Below, one piece after another: positions 21,538 through 29,286 of a stretch of DNA of 64,000 nucleotides. Where the stretch lies: contig NZ_AP025497.1 of the NCBI RefSeq assembly GCF_024347535.1, positions 372,001-436,000 on the forward strand, read 5' to 3'. The stretch comes from Vibrio kanaloae (GTDB lineage: Bacteria > Pseudomonadota > Gammaproteobacteria > Enterobacterales > Vibrionaceae). Both the position numbers and the translations under genes were made by a program. Numbering within the stretch: the first letter of the stretch is position 1; every line of letters begins with the position of its first letter. The notes beneath the pieces were generated by a model, which had not been told where the DNA came from, ran no database searches, and saw only the letters and a list, made by a program, of their open reading frames with translations.

Positions 21538-21561
21538 AATACCCCGCACAGACGAGGTATT
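21538..21561 (-). terminator. Weak terminator-like hairpin after pyrI
   Basis: On the minus strand AATACCTCG and CGGGGTATT form a 9-bp stem with one mismatch, followed by a short T-rich stretch. It may partly end the pyrBI message before ridA. Confidence 0.5.
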
Positions 21562-21599
21562 GAGTAGTTTTTGCGTTCGATCGGTGTTGCCGTATCGTG

Positions 21600-22061
21600 T
21601 TACCTTTCTGTCACGATTTCGCGAGAGAAAACTTTTTCACAGTACTTACACCTTAATCGAATATCTTCATTTTTTTCAAAGATCTTAAAGCTGCTTTCAA
21701 CGGGCTCGTTGTGAGTGATGCAGTTGGTGTTTGGACACTCAAACACGTCGTTGATTTGCTCAGGAAGTTCTAATGGCAGCTTTTTAACGACTGCGTAATC
21801 TTCGATTTGGTTAACGGTTGCGTGAGGCGCGTAAAGTGCCAACTTGCTCGCTTGTTCTTCCGTAATAAACACATTTTCAATTTTGAGCAGGTCTTTTCCA
21901 CCGAGCGCAGAAGATGGCAGGTTTAGGCCAATCGTTACTCGCTGGTTTGAGTTATGCATGTCGAACAGTTTTAGCACCTTGATCCCGATGTTGGCTGGGA
22001 TATGGTCGATAACCGTTCCATTTTTGATTGCTTCAACTTTTAATTGAGTCTCTTTAGACAT
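21600..22061 (-). CDS. pyrI: Aspartate carbamoyltransferase regulatory chain
   Basis: The 153-residue regulatory chain has the zinc site CPNTNC and CKYC near the C-terminus and an N-terminal allosteric domain ([18 protein letters not shown]). It binds CTP/ATP/UTP and tunes PyrB catalysis. It lies 12 nt after pyrB. The four zinc cysteines are intact. Confidence 0.96.
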   Translation of the reverse strand: MSKETQLKVEAIKNGTVIDHIPANIGIKVLKLFDMHNSNQRVTIGLNLPSSALGGKDLLKIENVFITEEQASKLALYAPHATVNQIEDYAVVKKLPLELPEQINDVFECPNTNCITHNEPVESSFKIFEKNEDIRLRCKYCEKVFSREIVTER

Positions 22062-22073
22062 GATATCTCTCCT

Positions 22074-23003
22074 CTACAGTGTTTCGTTAAGAACAAGGGC
22101 TAGCAGTGCTTCACGTGCGTAAACACCGTTCTCTGCTTGCTGGAAGTAGTACGCGTAAGGTGTTTTATCGACATCGACAGTAATTTCATCAACACGAGGA
22201 AGAGGGTGAAGAACCTTTAGGTTATCACGTGCATTTTCCAGCATCGAAGCGGTCAGGATGTACGCTGATTTGATGTGCGCATATTCCGATTCATCAAAAC
22301 GTTCTTTTTGAACTCGAGTCATGTAAAGAACATCAAGTTCAGGAATGACATCTTCCATGTCTGTCAGCAGTTGGTACTTGATGCCTGCTTCATCAAGCTC
22401 TTCACAAATGTAGTCAGGCATCGCCAGTGCTTCTGGAGCAACGAAGTAGAAACAGATGTTGTCGAATTTAGCTAGGGCTTGAGTTAAAGAGTGAACCGTA
22501 CGGCCGTACTTAAGGTCACCAACGAATGCAACGTTCAGGTTGTCGAGGCGGCCTTGAGTTTCGGCGATAGAGAACAGGTCTAATAGCGTTTGTGTCGGGT
22601 GTTGATTTGCACCGTCACCTGCGTTAATAACAGGCACACCGTTAGAGAACTCAGAAGCTAGACGCGCTGCGCCTTCTTGAGGGTGGCGCATTACGTAAGC
22701 ATCAACGTATGAAGAGATAACCTGTACTGAGTCTGCTAGCGTTTCGCCTTTCTTCGCCAGTGAAGTGTTACCACCACTGTCGAAACCAATCACATCACCG
22801 CCGATGCGTTGAATAGCCGTTTCAAAAGAGAGACGAGTTCGCGTTGAAGGTTCGAAGAAGCAGCTTGCAACAACTTTGTTCTTGATGAGTTCTGGGTTTG
22901 GTTCAGCCTTTAGCCGACCTGCCGTTTGAACAATTAATTCTAGCTCTTCACGAGAAAGCTCTGGAATTGAGATGATGTGCTTTTGATAGAGCGAATTCGC
23001 CAT
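22074..23003 (-). CDS. pyrB: Aspartate carbamoyltransferase catalytic chain
   Basis: The 309-residue catalytic chain performs the committed pyrimidine step (carbamoyl phosphate plus aspartate). The [11 protein letters not shown] carbamoyl-phosphate loop, HPTQTLLDL and HPLPRVDEI motifs are present. The start at 23003 ([12 protein letters not shown]) matches E. coli and follows AGGAAG. The gene sits behind a leader peptide and attenuator that should couple expression to UTP levels. Confidence 0.96.
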   Translation of the reverse strand: MANSLYQKHIISIPELSREELELIVQTAGRLKAEPNPELIKNKVVASCFFEPSTRTRLSFETAIQRIGGDVIGFDSGGNTSLAKKGETLADSVQVISSYVDAYVMRHPQEGAARLASEFSNGVPVINAGDGANQHPTQTLLDLFSIAETQGRLDNLNVAFVGDLKYGRTVHSLTQALAKFDNICFYFVAPEALAMPDYICEELDEAGIKYQLLTDMEDVIPELDVLYMTRVQKERFDESEYAHIKSAYILTASMLENARDNLKVLHPLPRVDEITVDVDKTPYAYYFQQAENGVYAREALLALVLNETL

Positions 23004-23035
23004 GATCTTCTTCCTCATAATAATGTATTAGCCAT

Positions 23036-23064
23036 AAAAAAGCCCCCCATAATGGGAGGCTTTA
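23036..23064 (-). terminator. pyrBI attenuator
   Basis: On the minus strand GCCTCCCAT and ATGGGGGGC (with mismatch) form a stem ending in T6, 33 nt before the pyrB start. The pyrL stop codon lies at its upstream edge, so a ribosome close behind RNA polymerase would block the hairpin, as in the E. coli pyrBI mechanism. Confidence 0.88.
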
Positions 23065-23175
23065 AAAAAGTGCTGAAAAGCAGAATAGACGACCTGTTAA
23101 ACATCTTAGCTTGCGATCAATATTAGGTGTTTTCACAATTTTATTATGTGTTTTCACAATATTAGTTGGCGTCAT
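23062..23175 (-). CDS. pyrL: PyrL-type leader peptide
   Basis: A 37-residue ORF, MTPTNIVKTHNKIVKT... ending GRLFCFSALF, runs from ATG 23175 to a TAA placed right at the attenuator stem. Its last codons are U-rich (CTA TTC TGC TTT TCA GCA CTT TTT TAA), as required for UTP-sensed coupling. GAGAG lies upstream of the ATG. The peptide is unlike E. coli PyrL in sequence; placement and U-rich end carry the call. The peptide contains a duplicated IVKT from a 13-nt direct repeat (ATTGTGAAAACAC). Confidence 0.8.
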   Translation of the reverse strand: MTPTNIVKTHNKIVKTPNIDRKLRCLTGRLFCFSALF

Positions 23176-23204
23176 TTTCACTACTCTCAGACAAATTGCC
23201 GAGA

Positions 23205-23232
23205 ATTATACGCTTTCAAATTGTGAGCGCAA
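23205..23232 (-). promoter_or_regulatory. pyrBI promoter
   Basis: On the minus strand TTGCGC (23227-23232) and a perfect TATAAT (23205-23210) are separated by 16 nt, about 30 nt before the pyrL ATG. Confidence 0.7.
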
Positions 23233-23269
23233 GCGATTACATCAAGCTTTTGTTTACTTTCATTCTTCG

Positions 23270-24274
23270 TTATTGACCTAAGGTTGCCACCATTACCGCC
23301 TTGATGGTGTGCATGCGATTCTCTGCTTCATCAAACACAATAGAGTAATCAGATTCAAACACTTCGTCTGTTACTTCCAAACCGTTCATTCCATACTTAT
23401 CTGCGACTTGTTGGCCGATCACGGTTTCATTGTTGTGGAAAGCTGGCAGGCAATGCATGAACTTCACTTGAGGGTTACCTGTGAGCTTTATGACATCCAT
23501 ATTTACTTGGTAAGGCGTCATTACAGCCACGCGTTCGTCCCAGGCTTCTGGTGCTTCACCCATCGAAACCCAAACATCGGTGTATAGGAAATCACAGCCT
23601 TTCACACCTTCAGTTACGTCTTCAGTTAGTGTGATTGTTGCACCAGAGCTTTGTGCAATGGCTTGGCACTTTTCGACAAGTTGTTCTTCTGGCCAAAATG
23701 CTTTTGGCGCTACAAGGCGGATATCCATGCCCATTTTAGCTGCACCCACTAATAGAGAGTTCCCCATGTTATTACGTGCATCACCAAGATAAGCAAAGCT
23801 GATTTGGTGCAGATGTTTACCACGACCATGCTCAAGCATTGTGAGGAAGTCAGCCAAGATCTGGGTTGGATGAAATTCATCGGTTAGACCATTCCAAACC
23901 GGCACACCAGCGTATGCGCCAAGATCTTCGACAATGCTTTGGCCAAAACCACGATATTCAATACCATCGTACATACGACCTAATACACGAGCCGTATCTT
24001 TCATTGATTCTTTCTGACCAATCTGAGAACCAGAAGGACCCAAATAAGAGACTTGAGCACCTTGATCAAAGGCGGCGACTTCAAAAGCACATCGAGTTCG
24101 AGTTGATGCTTTTTCAAAGATCAAAGCGATGTTTTTACCGTTAAGCTTTTTTTGCTCTTTACCTGCATACTTAGCTTTTTTTAGGTCAGCAGACAGATCG
24201 AGTAAAAACTGAATCTCTTTAGGAGTAAAGTCGAGAAGTTTTAGAAAGTTACGATTGCGAAGATTAAAGGCCAT
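23270..24274 (-). CDS. argF: Ornithine carbamoyltransferase
   Basis: The 334-residue transcarbamylase has the [11 protein letters not shown] carbamoyl-phosphate loop, HPTQILADF and the [10 protein letters not shown] active-site motif with Cys. It makes citrulline from ornithine and carbamoyl phosphate, or runs in reverse in the arginine deiminase pathway. Its neighbour arcA suggests possible catabolic use, but sequence alone does not decide between anabolic and catabolic forms. A terminator separates it from arcA, so it has its own promoter. Confidence 0.95.
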   Translation of the reverse strand: MAFNLRNRNFLKLLDFTPKEIQFLLDLSADLKKAKYAGKEQKKLNGKNIALIFEKASTRTRCAFEVAAFDQGAQVSYLGPSGSQIGQKESMKDTARVLGRMYDGIEYRGFGQSIVEDLGAYAGVPVWNGLTDEFHPTQILADFLTMLEHGRGKHLHQISFAYLGDARNNMGNSLLVGAAKMGMDIRLVAPKAFWPEEQLVEKCQAIAQSSGATITLTEDVTEGVKGCDFLYTDVWVSMGEAPEAWDERVAVMTPYQVNMDVIKLTGNPQVKFMHCLPAFHNNETVIGQQVADKYGMNGLEVTDEVFESDYSIVFDEAENRMHTIKAVMVATLGQ

Positions 24275-24363
24275 CTCTCGCTCCTTGGGTATATAGAATC
24301 AATGAAGAACTCAGTTAAACATAAAAATGCTATATTTGTGAATACTTATTTTATTTTTTTGAT

Positions 24364-24391
24364 AAAAAAGGCCAGTAAAATAATACTGGCC
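24364..24391 (-). terminator. Terminator after arcA
   Basis: On the minus strand GGCCAGTA and TACTGGCC form an 8-bp stem followed by T6. It ends the arcA transcript before argF. Confidence 0.9.
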
Positions 24392-24430
24392 TAGATACAC
24401 TATTGTTTGAGATTAGCTGAGCTATTTGAC

Positions 24431-25651
24431 TTAGATACCGTCTCTTTCTATAGGACAACTCATACAACGAGCGCCACCACGGCCACGACCGAGTTCGTTG
24501 CCCGGAATCGTCAGTACTTCGATTCCTGCTTTGTCGTATTTCTCATTGGTGTAAACATTACGCTCATAACCGATAACCGTACCCGGTTTCACCGTTAGTA
24601 CGTTGTTAGCGTCATTCCACTGTTCACGCTCAGCTTCGTAGTTGTCACCACCCGTGGTTATGATTTTCAGTTGATCGAGTCCTAATGCACCTTCAATAGC
24701 AGAAAGGTAGTTGTCAGCCTTTTCTACACGCATCTCGCCATTTTCTTTTGGCGTTAAGCGCCAGGTGTCCAGGTCTTTGCGAACAATCTCAGGATAAACT
24801 GAGAAGGTGTCGATATCCATATGTGTCATTACCGTATCAAGGTGCATACAAGAACGGTGCTTTGGTAAATCAATCGCAATGACTTCTTTCGCTTGACCGG
24901 ATTTGAATAAACTTGCCGCTAGGTTTTCAACACCTTGTGGCTTAGTACGCTCTGAAATACCGATAAGAACGGCGCCTTTACCAATAACCAGTACATCGCC
25001 GCCTTCAATATTGGCGTTGTCGTAATGAAGATCTTCATCACCGAAATACTTAATAAAGTCTTGTCCAGCGAATACAGGGTGCCAGCGGTATATTGCTCGC
25101 AAGTGATTCGTTTCTCGTTGACGAGCTGGCATCATCATAGGGTTAAGGGAGACGCCTCCGTAAACCCAGCATGAGGTATCGCGGGTAAATAGATGGTTAG
25201 GGAGCGGTTCGATAACGAAATCGAGTGGACGATGCATCTTCGGTAGCATCGATGATGATTTGATAGGAAGCTCTGAGTAGGCTAAACCACCAAGTAGGAG
25301 CGTGGCTAAGTGCTCATTGTCCATTTGAGCAAGGTACTCTCTTAACTCACGTGCGAATGTAGGGCCGTAACGAAAATCAGAGATTTGAGTATTAAGCAGC
25401 CATTCACGAGCTTGAGTCACTGCGAGTGTCTCAACTAATAGGTCATGCAGCAACAGCACTTCAACGTCTTGGTCACGCAGTGTTTCTGCAAAGGCATCAT
25501 GCTCTTCACCAGCGGCTTCAACGGCAAGTACATCATCAAATAGAAGTTCGTGACAGTTTGAAGGGGTGAGGTGGGTGAGTGCTCTTTCCGGTCTATTTAG
25601 GAGAACTCGTCTTAATTGACCGACTTCGGAGCCAACGTACAGCTTACTCAT
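24431..25651 (-). CDS. arcA: Arginine deiminase
   Basis: The 406-residue deiminase hydrolyses arginine to citrulline and ammonia. The catalytic Cys lies in [15 protein letters not shown] at the C-terminus; [12 protein letters not shown] and [10 protein letters not shown] supply the other guanidino-binding residues. The product citrulline feeds argF next door. No arcC or arcD is seen nearby. The symbol arcA here means arginine catabolism, not the anaerobic response regulator. Confidence 0.95.
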   Translation of the reverse strand: MSKLYVGSEVGQLRRVLLNRPERALTHLTPSNCHELLFDDVLAVEAAGEEHDAFAETLRDQDVEVLLLHDLLVETLAVTQAREWLLNTQISDFRYGPTFARELREYLAQMDNEHLATLLLGGLAYSELPIKSSSMLPKMHRPLDFVIEPLPNHLFTRDTSCWVYGGVSLNPMMMPARQRETNHLRAIYRWHPVFAGQDFIKYFGDEDLHYDNANIEGGDVLVIGKGAVLIGISERTKPQGVENLAASLFKSGQAKEVIAIDLPKHRSCMHLDTVMTHMDIDTFSVYPEIVRKDLDTWRLTPKENGEMRVEKADNYLSAIEGALGLDQLKIITTGGDNYEAEREQWNDANNVLTVKPGTVIGYERNVYTNEKYDKAGIEVLTIPGNELGRGRGGARCMSCPIERDGI

Positions 25652-26228
25652 TTTGCATCCTTACTATTAATCCAACTTCTATTTATGACAAGCTTGATCG
25701 TAATATGCAAGTTTTGAAGATTGTGTAAAGGCTGTGTTGTTCTGATGTTTTTGGGTTTAAATTCTGAGTTATTTAAGTTTGGTGGTATTAAAATCCAATC
25801 GAAAGGCTTAATTCTGGAACAAACTTTTTGCGGTTCTATGCTCAAATTTTAGTTATTCGATGATCCACTATGCTTGGTGAACATGATTTTCCATTCAAAA
25901 AATATGCAGTTATTTACTTTTTAATGAGGTTTTATGCATCAGTCAAGAGATCGTCAGTATGCATTTGATATGACTAACCACTCAATTTTTTAAGACTAAG
26001 ACTAAAAGTAATAATAAAAATGAAATGCTAAAATACACGATGGTTAATAAAATGTTGAAAATTTGTTTATGTGATTTTGATTTAAATTTTGAATCGATAT
26101 CGCCTTTGCTATCTCGCAATAAACTTACCTTTCTAAGCCTGATCTAGGTGGCTTTTCTAGACGATCCGTGCCATATTTCGTGGCAATCAAATTTGATCTT
26201 TTCATAGTCAACACTCTGGAGCAGACAC
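25652..26228. other. 577-nt intergenic region, arcA and rraB divergent
   Basis: The region is AT-rich and must hold both promoters. Three ATGCA-containing stretches lie near 25905-25965, but none forms a convincing ArgR box. A small stem TGCCA/TGGCA lies near 26169-26185 in the rraB leader, and GGAG at 26217-26220 is the rraB ribosome binding site. No credible ORF is seen. Confidence 0.6.
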
Positions 26229-26645
26229 ATGTCTCACGAAGATGAATATCTATCAGTAGCGGAATTAATTGAATTTCAAAAGGAAGAGACTCGCGACATC
26301 ATTACAGCATTAATTGAAGATGGTAGCGATCCTGAAGCTCTATACGATATTGAGCATCACCTATTCGCTGAAGATTTCGACGTACTTGAGAAAGCGGTTG
26401 TTGAAGCATTCAAAATGGGCTTTGAAGTGCTTGAAGCTGAAGAGACAGAAGACGAAGATGGTAAGAAGCTACTTTGTTGTGATGCAACGATGCAGTGTAC
26501 TCTGAATGCAGAAGCGATTGATGAGCAAGTTGAAAAGCTTGTGAATCTTGCTGAAAAGTTTGACATTATCTATGACGGTTGGGGCACTTACTACGAAGGT
26601 GCAGATGCTATCTACCCAGAAGAAGATGATGAAGGCGAAGAGTAA
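26229..26645 (+). CDS. rraB: Regulator of RNase E activity B
   Basis: The 138-residue acidic protein has the conserved core [32 protein letters not shown] and [16 protein letters not shown]. RraB binds the RNase E C-terminal region and alters degradosome composition and mRNA decay. The acidic tail EEDDEGEE is typical. A terminator follows directly, so it is probably monocistronic. Confidence 0.95.
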   Translation: MSHEDEYLSVAELIEFQKEETRDIITALIEDGSDPEALYDIEHHLFAEDFDVLEKAVVEAFKMGFEVLEAEETEDEDGKKLLCCDATMQCTLNAEAIDEQVEKLVNLAEKFDIIYDGWGTYYEGADAIYPEEDDEGEE

Positions 26646-26660
26646 TTCTTTCCCAATTTT

Positions 26661-26692
26661 AAAAAATGCCAGCGACTAGCTGGCATTTTTTT
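26661..26692 (+). terminator. Terminator after rraB
   Basis: ATGCCAGC and GCTGGCAT form an 8-bp stem with a 5-nt loop, preceded by A-run and followed by T6. Confidence 0.9.
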
Positions 26693-26770
26693 GTCCTCAG
26701 AAAAATAAATGTCTTTATATGCATTCATTCATTATAATGCGGTCAAAATTGATCTAGCTCAAGGAATGAC

Positions 26771-27565
26771 ATGCGGCTACCTCTCGATGGTCTTTGGCAA
26801 ATTTCGCCACTGACGGATCTCTCAATCCCACAAGATGACATTACCTTTCCTGCTCCGTTAAGCTCTAAACTCCCTGATAACTTGAGTGAAGAAGAAATCG
26901 CAGAGCAAGAGTGGCACCTGATGCATGACATCGAAGTGGATGATGCGATGTTGGTGTGCCCATTTGTTGAGCTAGTTGTCGCAGGCGTTGACTACTTTGC
27001 AGAAGTACGACTCAATGGCGTTGCCGTGTTTGACTGTGATGGCAGCGAAGCTGAATATCGTAAAGACATCCGCCCTTATATGCAGCTTGGTCGCAATCGT
27101 TTTGAGATCCTTTTCCTTGAAGAAGAGGAGAGCCTGTTGCTTGAAGAGGATATAGATGACTCTGTATCTTCAGCAGCCGTTGCTAAATCAGATTCACGTA
27201 TTGGGATTTGGCACGCACCGTATTTGCAGCTTGTTCGTAATGTGAAGCTTGAACAAGTCGTCACCGAGCAAATCTGGCACCACGGTGGTGGTTGTGAGTT
27301 TAAAGTGGATGTTATCTATCAAACGCTAAAGGCGGGGTTAGTATCGGCATCCATCAAGTTTAATGGTATGACACTCGTGATGCCGATTGATGTACGCGCT
27401 GAACATACTGGCGTCGTGTTCCAGGTTGAGGCGCCGCTCCTTTTTGATATTGAGAACCCTAACCCTAAGCATTTATATCAATTAGAAGTTGAATTGGATG
27501 GACAGAAAGAGAGCTCTTTTGTCGCCTTGAACCCAACTTCTTGCGTCAGTAACTTTCTACGTTAA
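26771..27565 (+). CDS. GH2-type sugar-binding domain protein, no catalytic barrel
   Basis: The 264-residue protein begins RLPLDGLWQISPLTD and shows a beta-sandwich pattern (FVELVVAGVDYFAEVRLNGVAV, ...FEILFLEEEE, RIGIWHAPYLQLV) resembling the N-terminal domain of beta-mannosidase or beta-galactosidase. The length allows the galactose-binding-like domain and one Ig-like domain only; the TIM barrel with the catalytic glutamates is absent. There is no signal peptide. It could be a stand-alone binding protein or a family relic. It stands alone between rraB and the MarR-GNAT gene. Confidence 0.65.
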   Translation: MRLPLDGLWQISPLTDLSIPQDDITFPAPLSSKLPDNLSEEEIAEQEWHLMHDIEVDDAMLVCPFVELVVAGVDYFAEVRLNGVAVFDCDGSEAEYRKDIRPYMQLGRNRFEILFLEEEESLLLEEDIDDSVSSAAVAKSDSRIGIWHAPYLQLVRNVKLEQVVTEQIWHHGGGCEFKVDVIYQTLKAGLVSASIKFNGMTLVMPIDVRAEHTGVVFQVEAPLLFDIENPNPKHLYQLEVELDGQKESSFVALNPTSCVSNFLR

Positions 27566-27614
27566 CTCCGTATATTTTAGCGCTACCTTCTTTCGCTATA
27601 GCGGCGCATTCTGC

Positions 27615-28520
27615 TTATAAGGATTTGGCCATGACAACCTCACAAGCGTCGTGGCCTGTCTCTCCCCAAGCTGAGTCAAGGTGCTCAAACCCAAGCTTCT
27701 CATAGAGTTTGACCGCAGCACCTAAGCACTCCGTCGTTTCTAAATACATGTGTTGATACCCAAGTTGTTTGGCTTGCTTTAAGCTCAAAGCAACAATTCG
27801 CTTGGCTAGTCCATGCCCTCGAGTTTGAGGTAAGAAGTACATCTTTTGTAGCTCACACACATTGGATTTACCAGCTAGAGGGGCAAAGCCACCGCCTCCG
27901 ACGATCTTTCCGTTGTGTTCGATAACCCAGTACATTGCATTCGCTTGGCTATAGACAGAGTACATATCATCGAGTGTTGGATCGGCCACACCATAGCCTT
28001 TATCTTCTGTGAGCCCATGCTCAGCCGAAACTTGGCGAATGATTTCTGCTAATTGTTGGTTGTCTGACTCTGTGAGTGGGCGTAATACAAACTCATCCGC
28101 TTGGCATACTTTCGTTAGCCCTTTTAAGTAGCTCTCAAGTCCTTGCTTAAGTCGTTGTTGTTCGTTGTCATTGAGTGTCGAGAGTACTTTTTCAAAGAAG
28201 ATGCTTTGCTGCTGGTCGAGTTGAGATAACGCATCAACACCTTGAGCGGTCAGAGCGACTAATTGGCTACGCTTGTCTGCTGGATTCTCTAGACTTTCAA
28301 CTAACCCAAGCTTGATCAGACCTGTGACAGTACGGCTAGCATTAGATTTATCTACGTTGAGTTGCTGCGCCAATTGGTTGATGGTGATTGGCTGCAACTG
28401 GATTTCACCAAGAGTATGAGCCTGGACTGGAGTGAGGTCGACATCACCACACTGTTTATCAAGCATGCCAAGTAAACGAACCGTTTGACGAGAATAGTCT
28501 CTTAACTGTTGAGAATTCAT
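27615..28520 (-). CDS. MarR-type regulator fused to GNAT acetyltransferase
   Basis: The 301-residue fusion has a MarR winged helix in residues 1-140 (ITINQLAQQLNVDKSNASRTVTGLIKLGLVE; DKRSQLVALTAQG) and a GNAT domain from about 150 to 300 (VCELQKMYFLPQTRGHGLAKRIV as the acetyl-CoA loop; YQHMYLETTECLGAAVKLYEKLGFE). Such fusions are known in many bacteria; ligands and substrates are mostly unknown. A 43-bp perfect palindrome lies 26 nt upstream and is the obvious autoregulatory site. Confidence 0.9.
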   Translation of the reverse strand: MNSQQLRDYSRQTVRLLGMLDKQCGDVDLTPVQAHTLGEIQLQPITINQLAQQLNVDKSNASRTVTGLIKLGLVESLENPADKRSQLVALTAQGVDALSQLDQQQSIFFEKVLSTLNDNEQQRLKQGLESYLKGLTKVCQADEFVLRPLTESDNQQLAEIIRQVSAEHGLTEDKGYGVADPTLDDMYSVYSQANAMYWVIEHNGKIVGGGGFAPLAGKSNVCELQKMYFLPQTRGHGLAKRIVALSLKQAKQLGYQHMYLETTECLGAAVKLYEKLGFEHLDSAWGETGHDACEVVMAKSL

Positions 28521-28546
28521 AACTACCTACCTTTGGATTAAAAAAT

Positions 28547-28589
28547 AAAGTTGCGTATCGCAATTAAATTAATTGCGATACGCAACTTT
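28547..28589. promoter_or_regulatory. 43-bp perfect inverted repeat, MarR operator candidate
   Basis: Arms of 21 nt (28547-28567 and 28569-28589) are perfectly complementary around a single A. Each arm itself contains a near-dyad TTGCG-TAT-CGCAA, so the site reads as two adjacent MarR-like half-operators. It covers the region where the promoter of the MarR-GNAT gene should be. Confidence 0.8.
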
Positions 28590-28653
28590 GTCAATGGTAA
28601 GATGAATTTTGTTATTCGAAGCAGGTTACTTTAATCCCTCAGTGAGGCTTAGA

Positions 28654-29058
28654 TTAAGCGTGTTGATGTAAACAAAACTGAGCTTTTACTGTTTGGCTTT
28701 CAGCTTTTCGTAACCAGACTTTCTCGTGGAAGTAGTAAGCAACTGTATTTAAAGTTGGCTCTAGCAAGGCCATCACACCACCGATGAAAGCATCTCCAGT
28801 CAACAAGTAGACAACGGTAAAGGCAACACTAAAGTGGATGGTAGCAAAGCTTGCTGTTTTTAATTTGGTCATCCACTGACGAGCTTTAAGCACTGGAACT
28901 TGAGCCCACGCCTTTTCATGAAAATAGAAGGCAACAGTATTCACAGAGGGCTCAATCATAGCGATCAAGCTACCAATTAAGATGTCGCCTGTTAGTACAT
29001 AAGCGACACTAAATGCGATAGTAAAATGTAATGCAGCAAAGGTTAGTGTCTTTTTCAT
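28654..29058 (-). CDS. DUF2061 membrane protein with internal duplication
   Basis: The 134-residue protein consists of two copies of a roughly 46-residue DUF2061 unit. The first has ALHFTIAFSVAYVLTGDILI then EPSVNTVAFYFHEKAW; the second has TIHFSVAFTVVYLLTGDAFI then EPTLNTVAYYFHEKVW. Each copy has two hydrophobic segments. The function of DUF2061 is unknown. A Fur-box-like sequence lies 43 nt upstream, suggesting iron control. Confidence 0.85.
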   Translation of the reverse strand: MKKTLTFAALHFTIAFSVAYVLTGDILIGSLIAMIEPSVNTVAFYFHEKAWAQVPVLKARQWMTKLKTASFATIHFSVAFTVVYLLTGDAFIGGVMALLEPTLNTVAYYFHEKVWLRKAESQTVKAQFCLHQHA

Positions 29059-29100
29059 GATAATTACTCAGTCGTTGTGTTGTTTTGATAGGTCTATTAT

Positions 29101-29115
29101 TAAGAATTATTATCA
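29101..29115 (-). promoter_or_regulatory. Fur-box-like site upstream of the DUF2061 gene
   Basis: On the minus strand TGATAATAATTCTTA matches the 7-1-7 Fur core TGATAATnATTATCA at 12 of 14 defined positions. It lies 43-57 nt before the ATG, in a promoter-like position. Confidence 0.45.
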
Positions 29116-29212
29116 TTAAGCATAATGGGAGGTGGAGATTAATTTGATAGATGAAACCTATCAATCAGTGAGGCTAGAGTGAGAAGCATTGGAATATTGG
29201 AATCAGAGGTAT

Positions 29213-29243
29213 AAAAAAAGGCTGGTCACCAAGACCAACCTTT
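29213..29243 (-). terminator. Terminator after valS
   Basis: On the minus strand AGGTTGGTC and GACCAGCCT (one G-T pair) form a stem followed by T7. Confidence 0.88.
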
Positions 29244-29250
29244 CTATTTA

Positions 29251-29278
29251 GAGCGAGAAGTTCTAAGGCTTCTCGTTC
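29251..29278. repeat. Hairpin just downstream of valS
   Basis: GAGCGAGAAG and CTTCTCGTTC form a 10-bp stem with an 8-nt loop between the valS stop and its terminator. It may protect the message 3' end. Confidence 0.6.
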
Positions 29279-29286
29279 ACTCGGTT

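Noticed and set aside
24275..24430. Possible ArgR box upstream of argF (TGAATACTTATTTT)
   Set aside because: Only one half-site fits the TGAAT-ATTCA dyad; too weak without a profile score.
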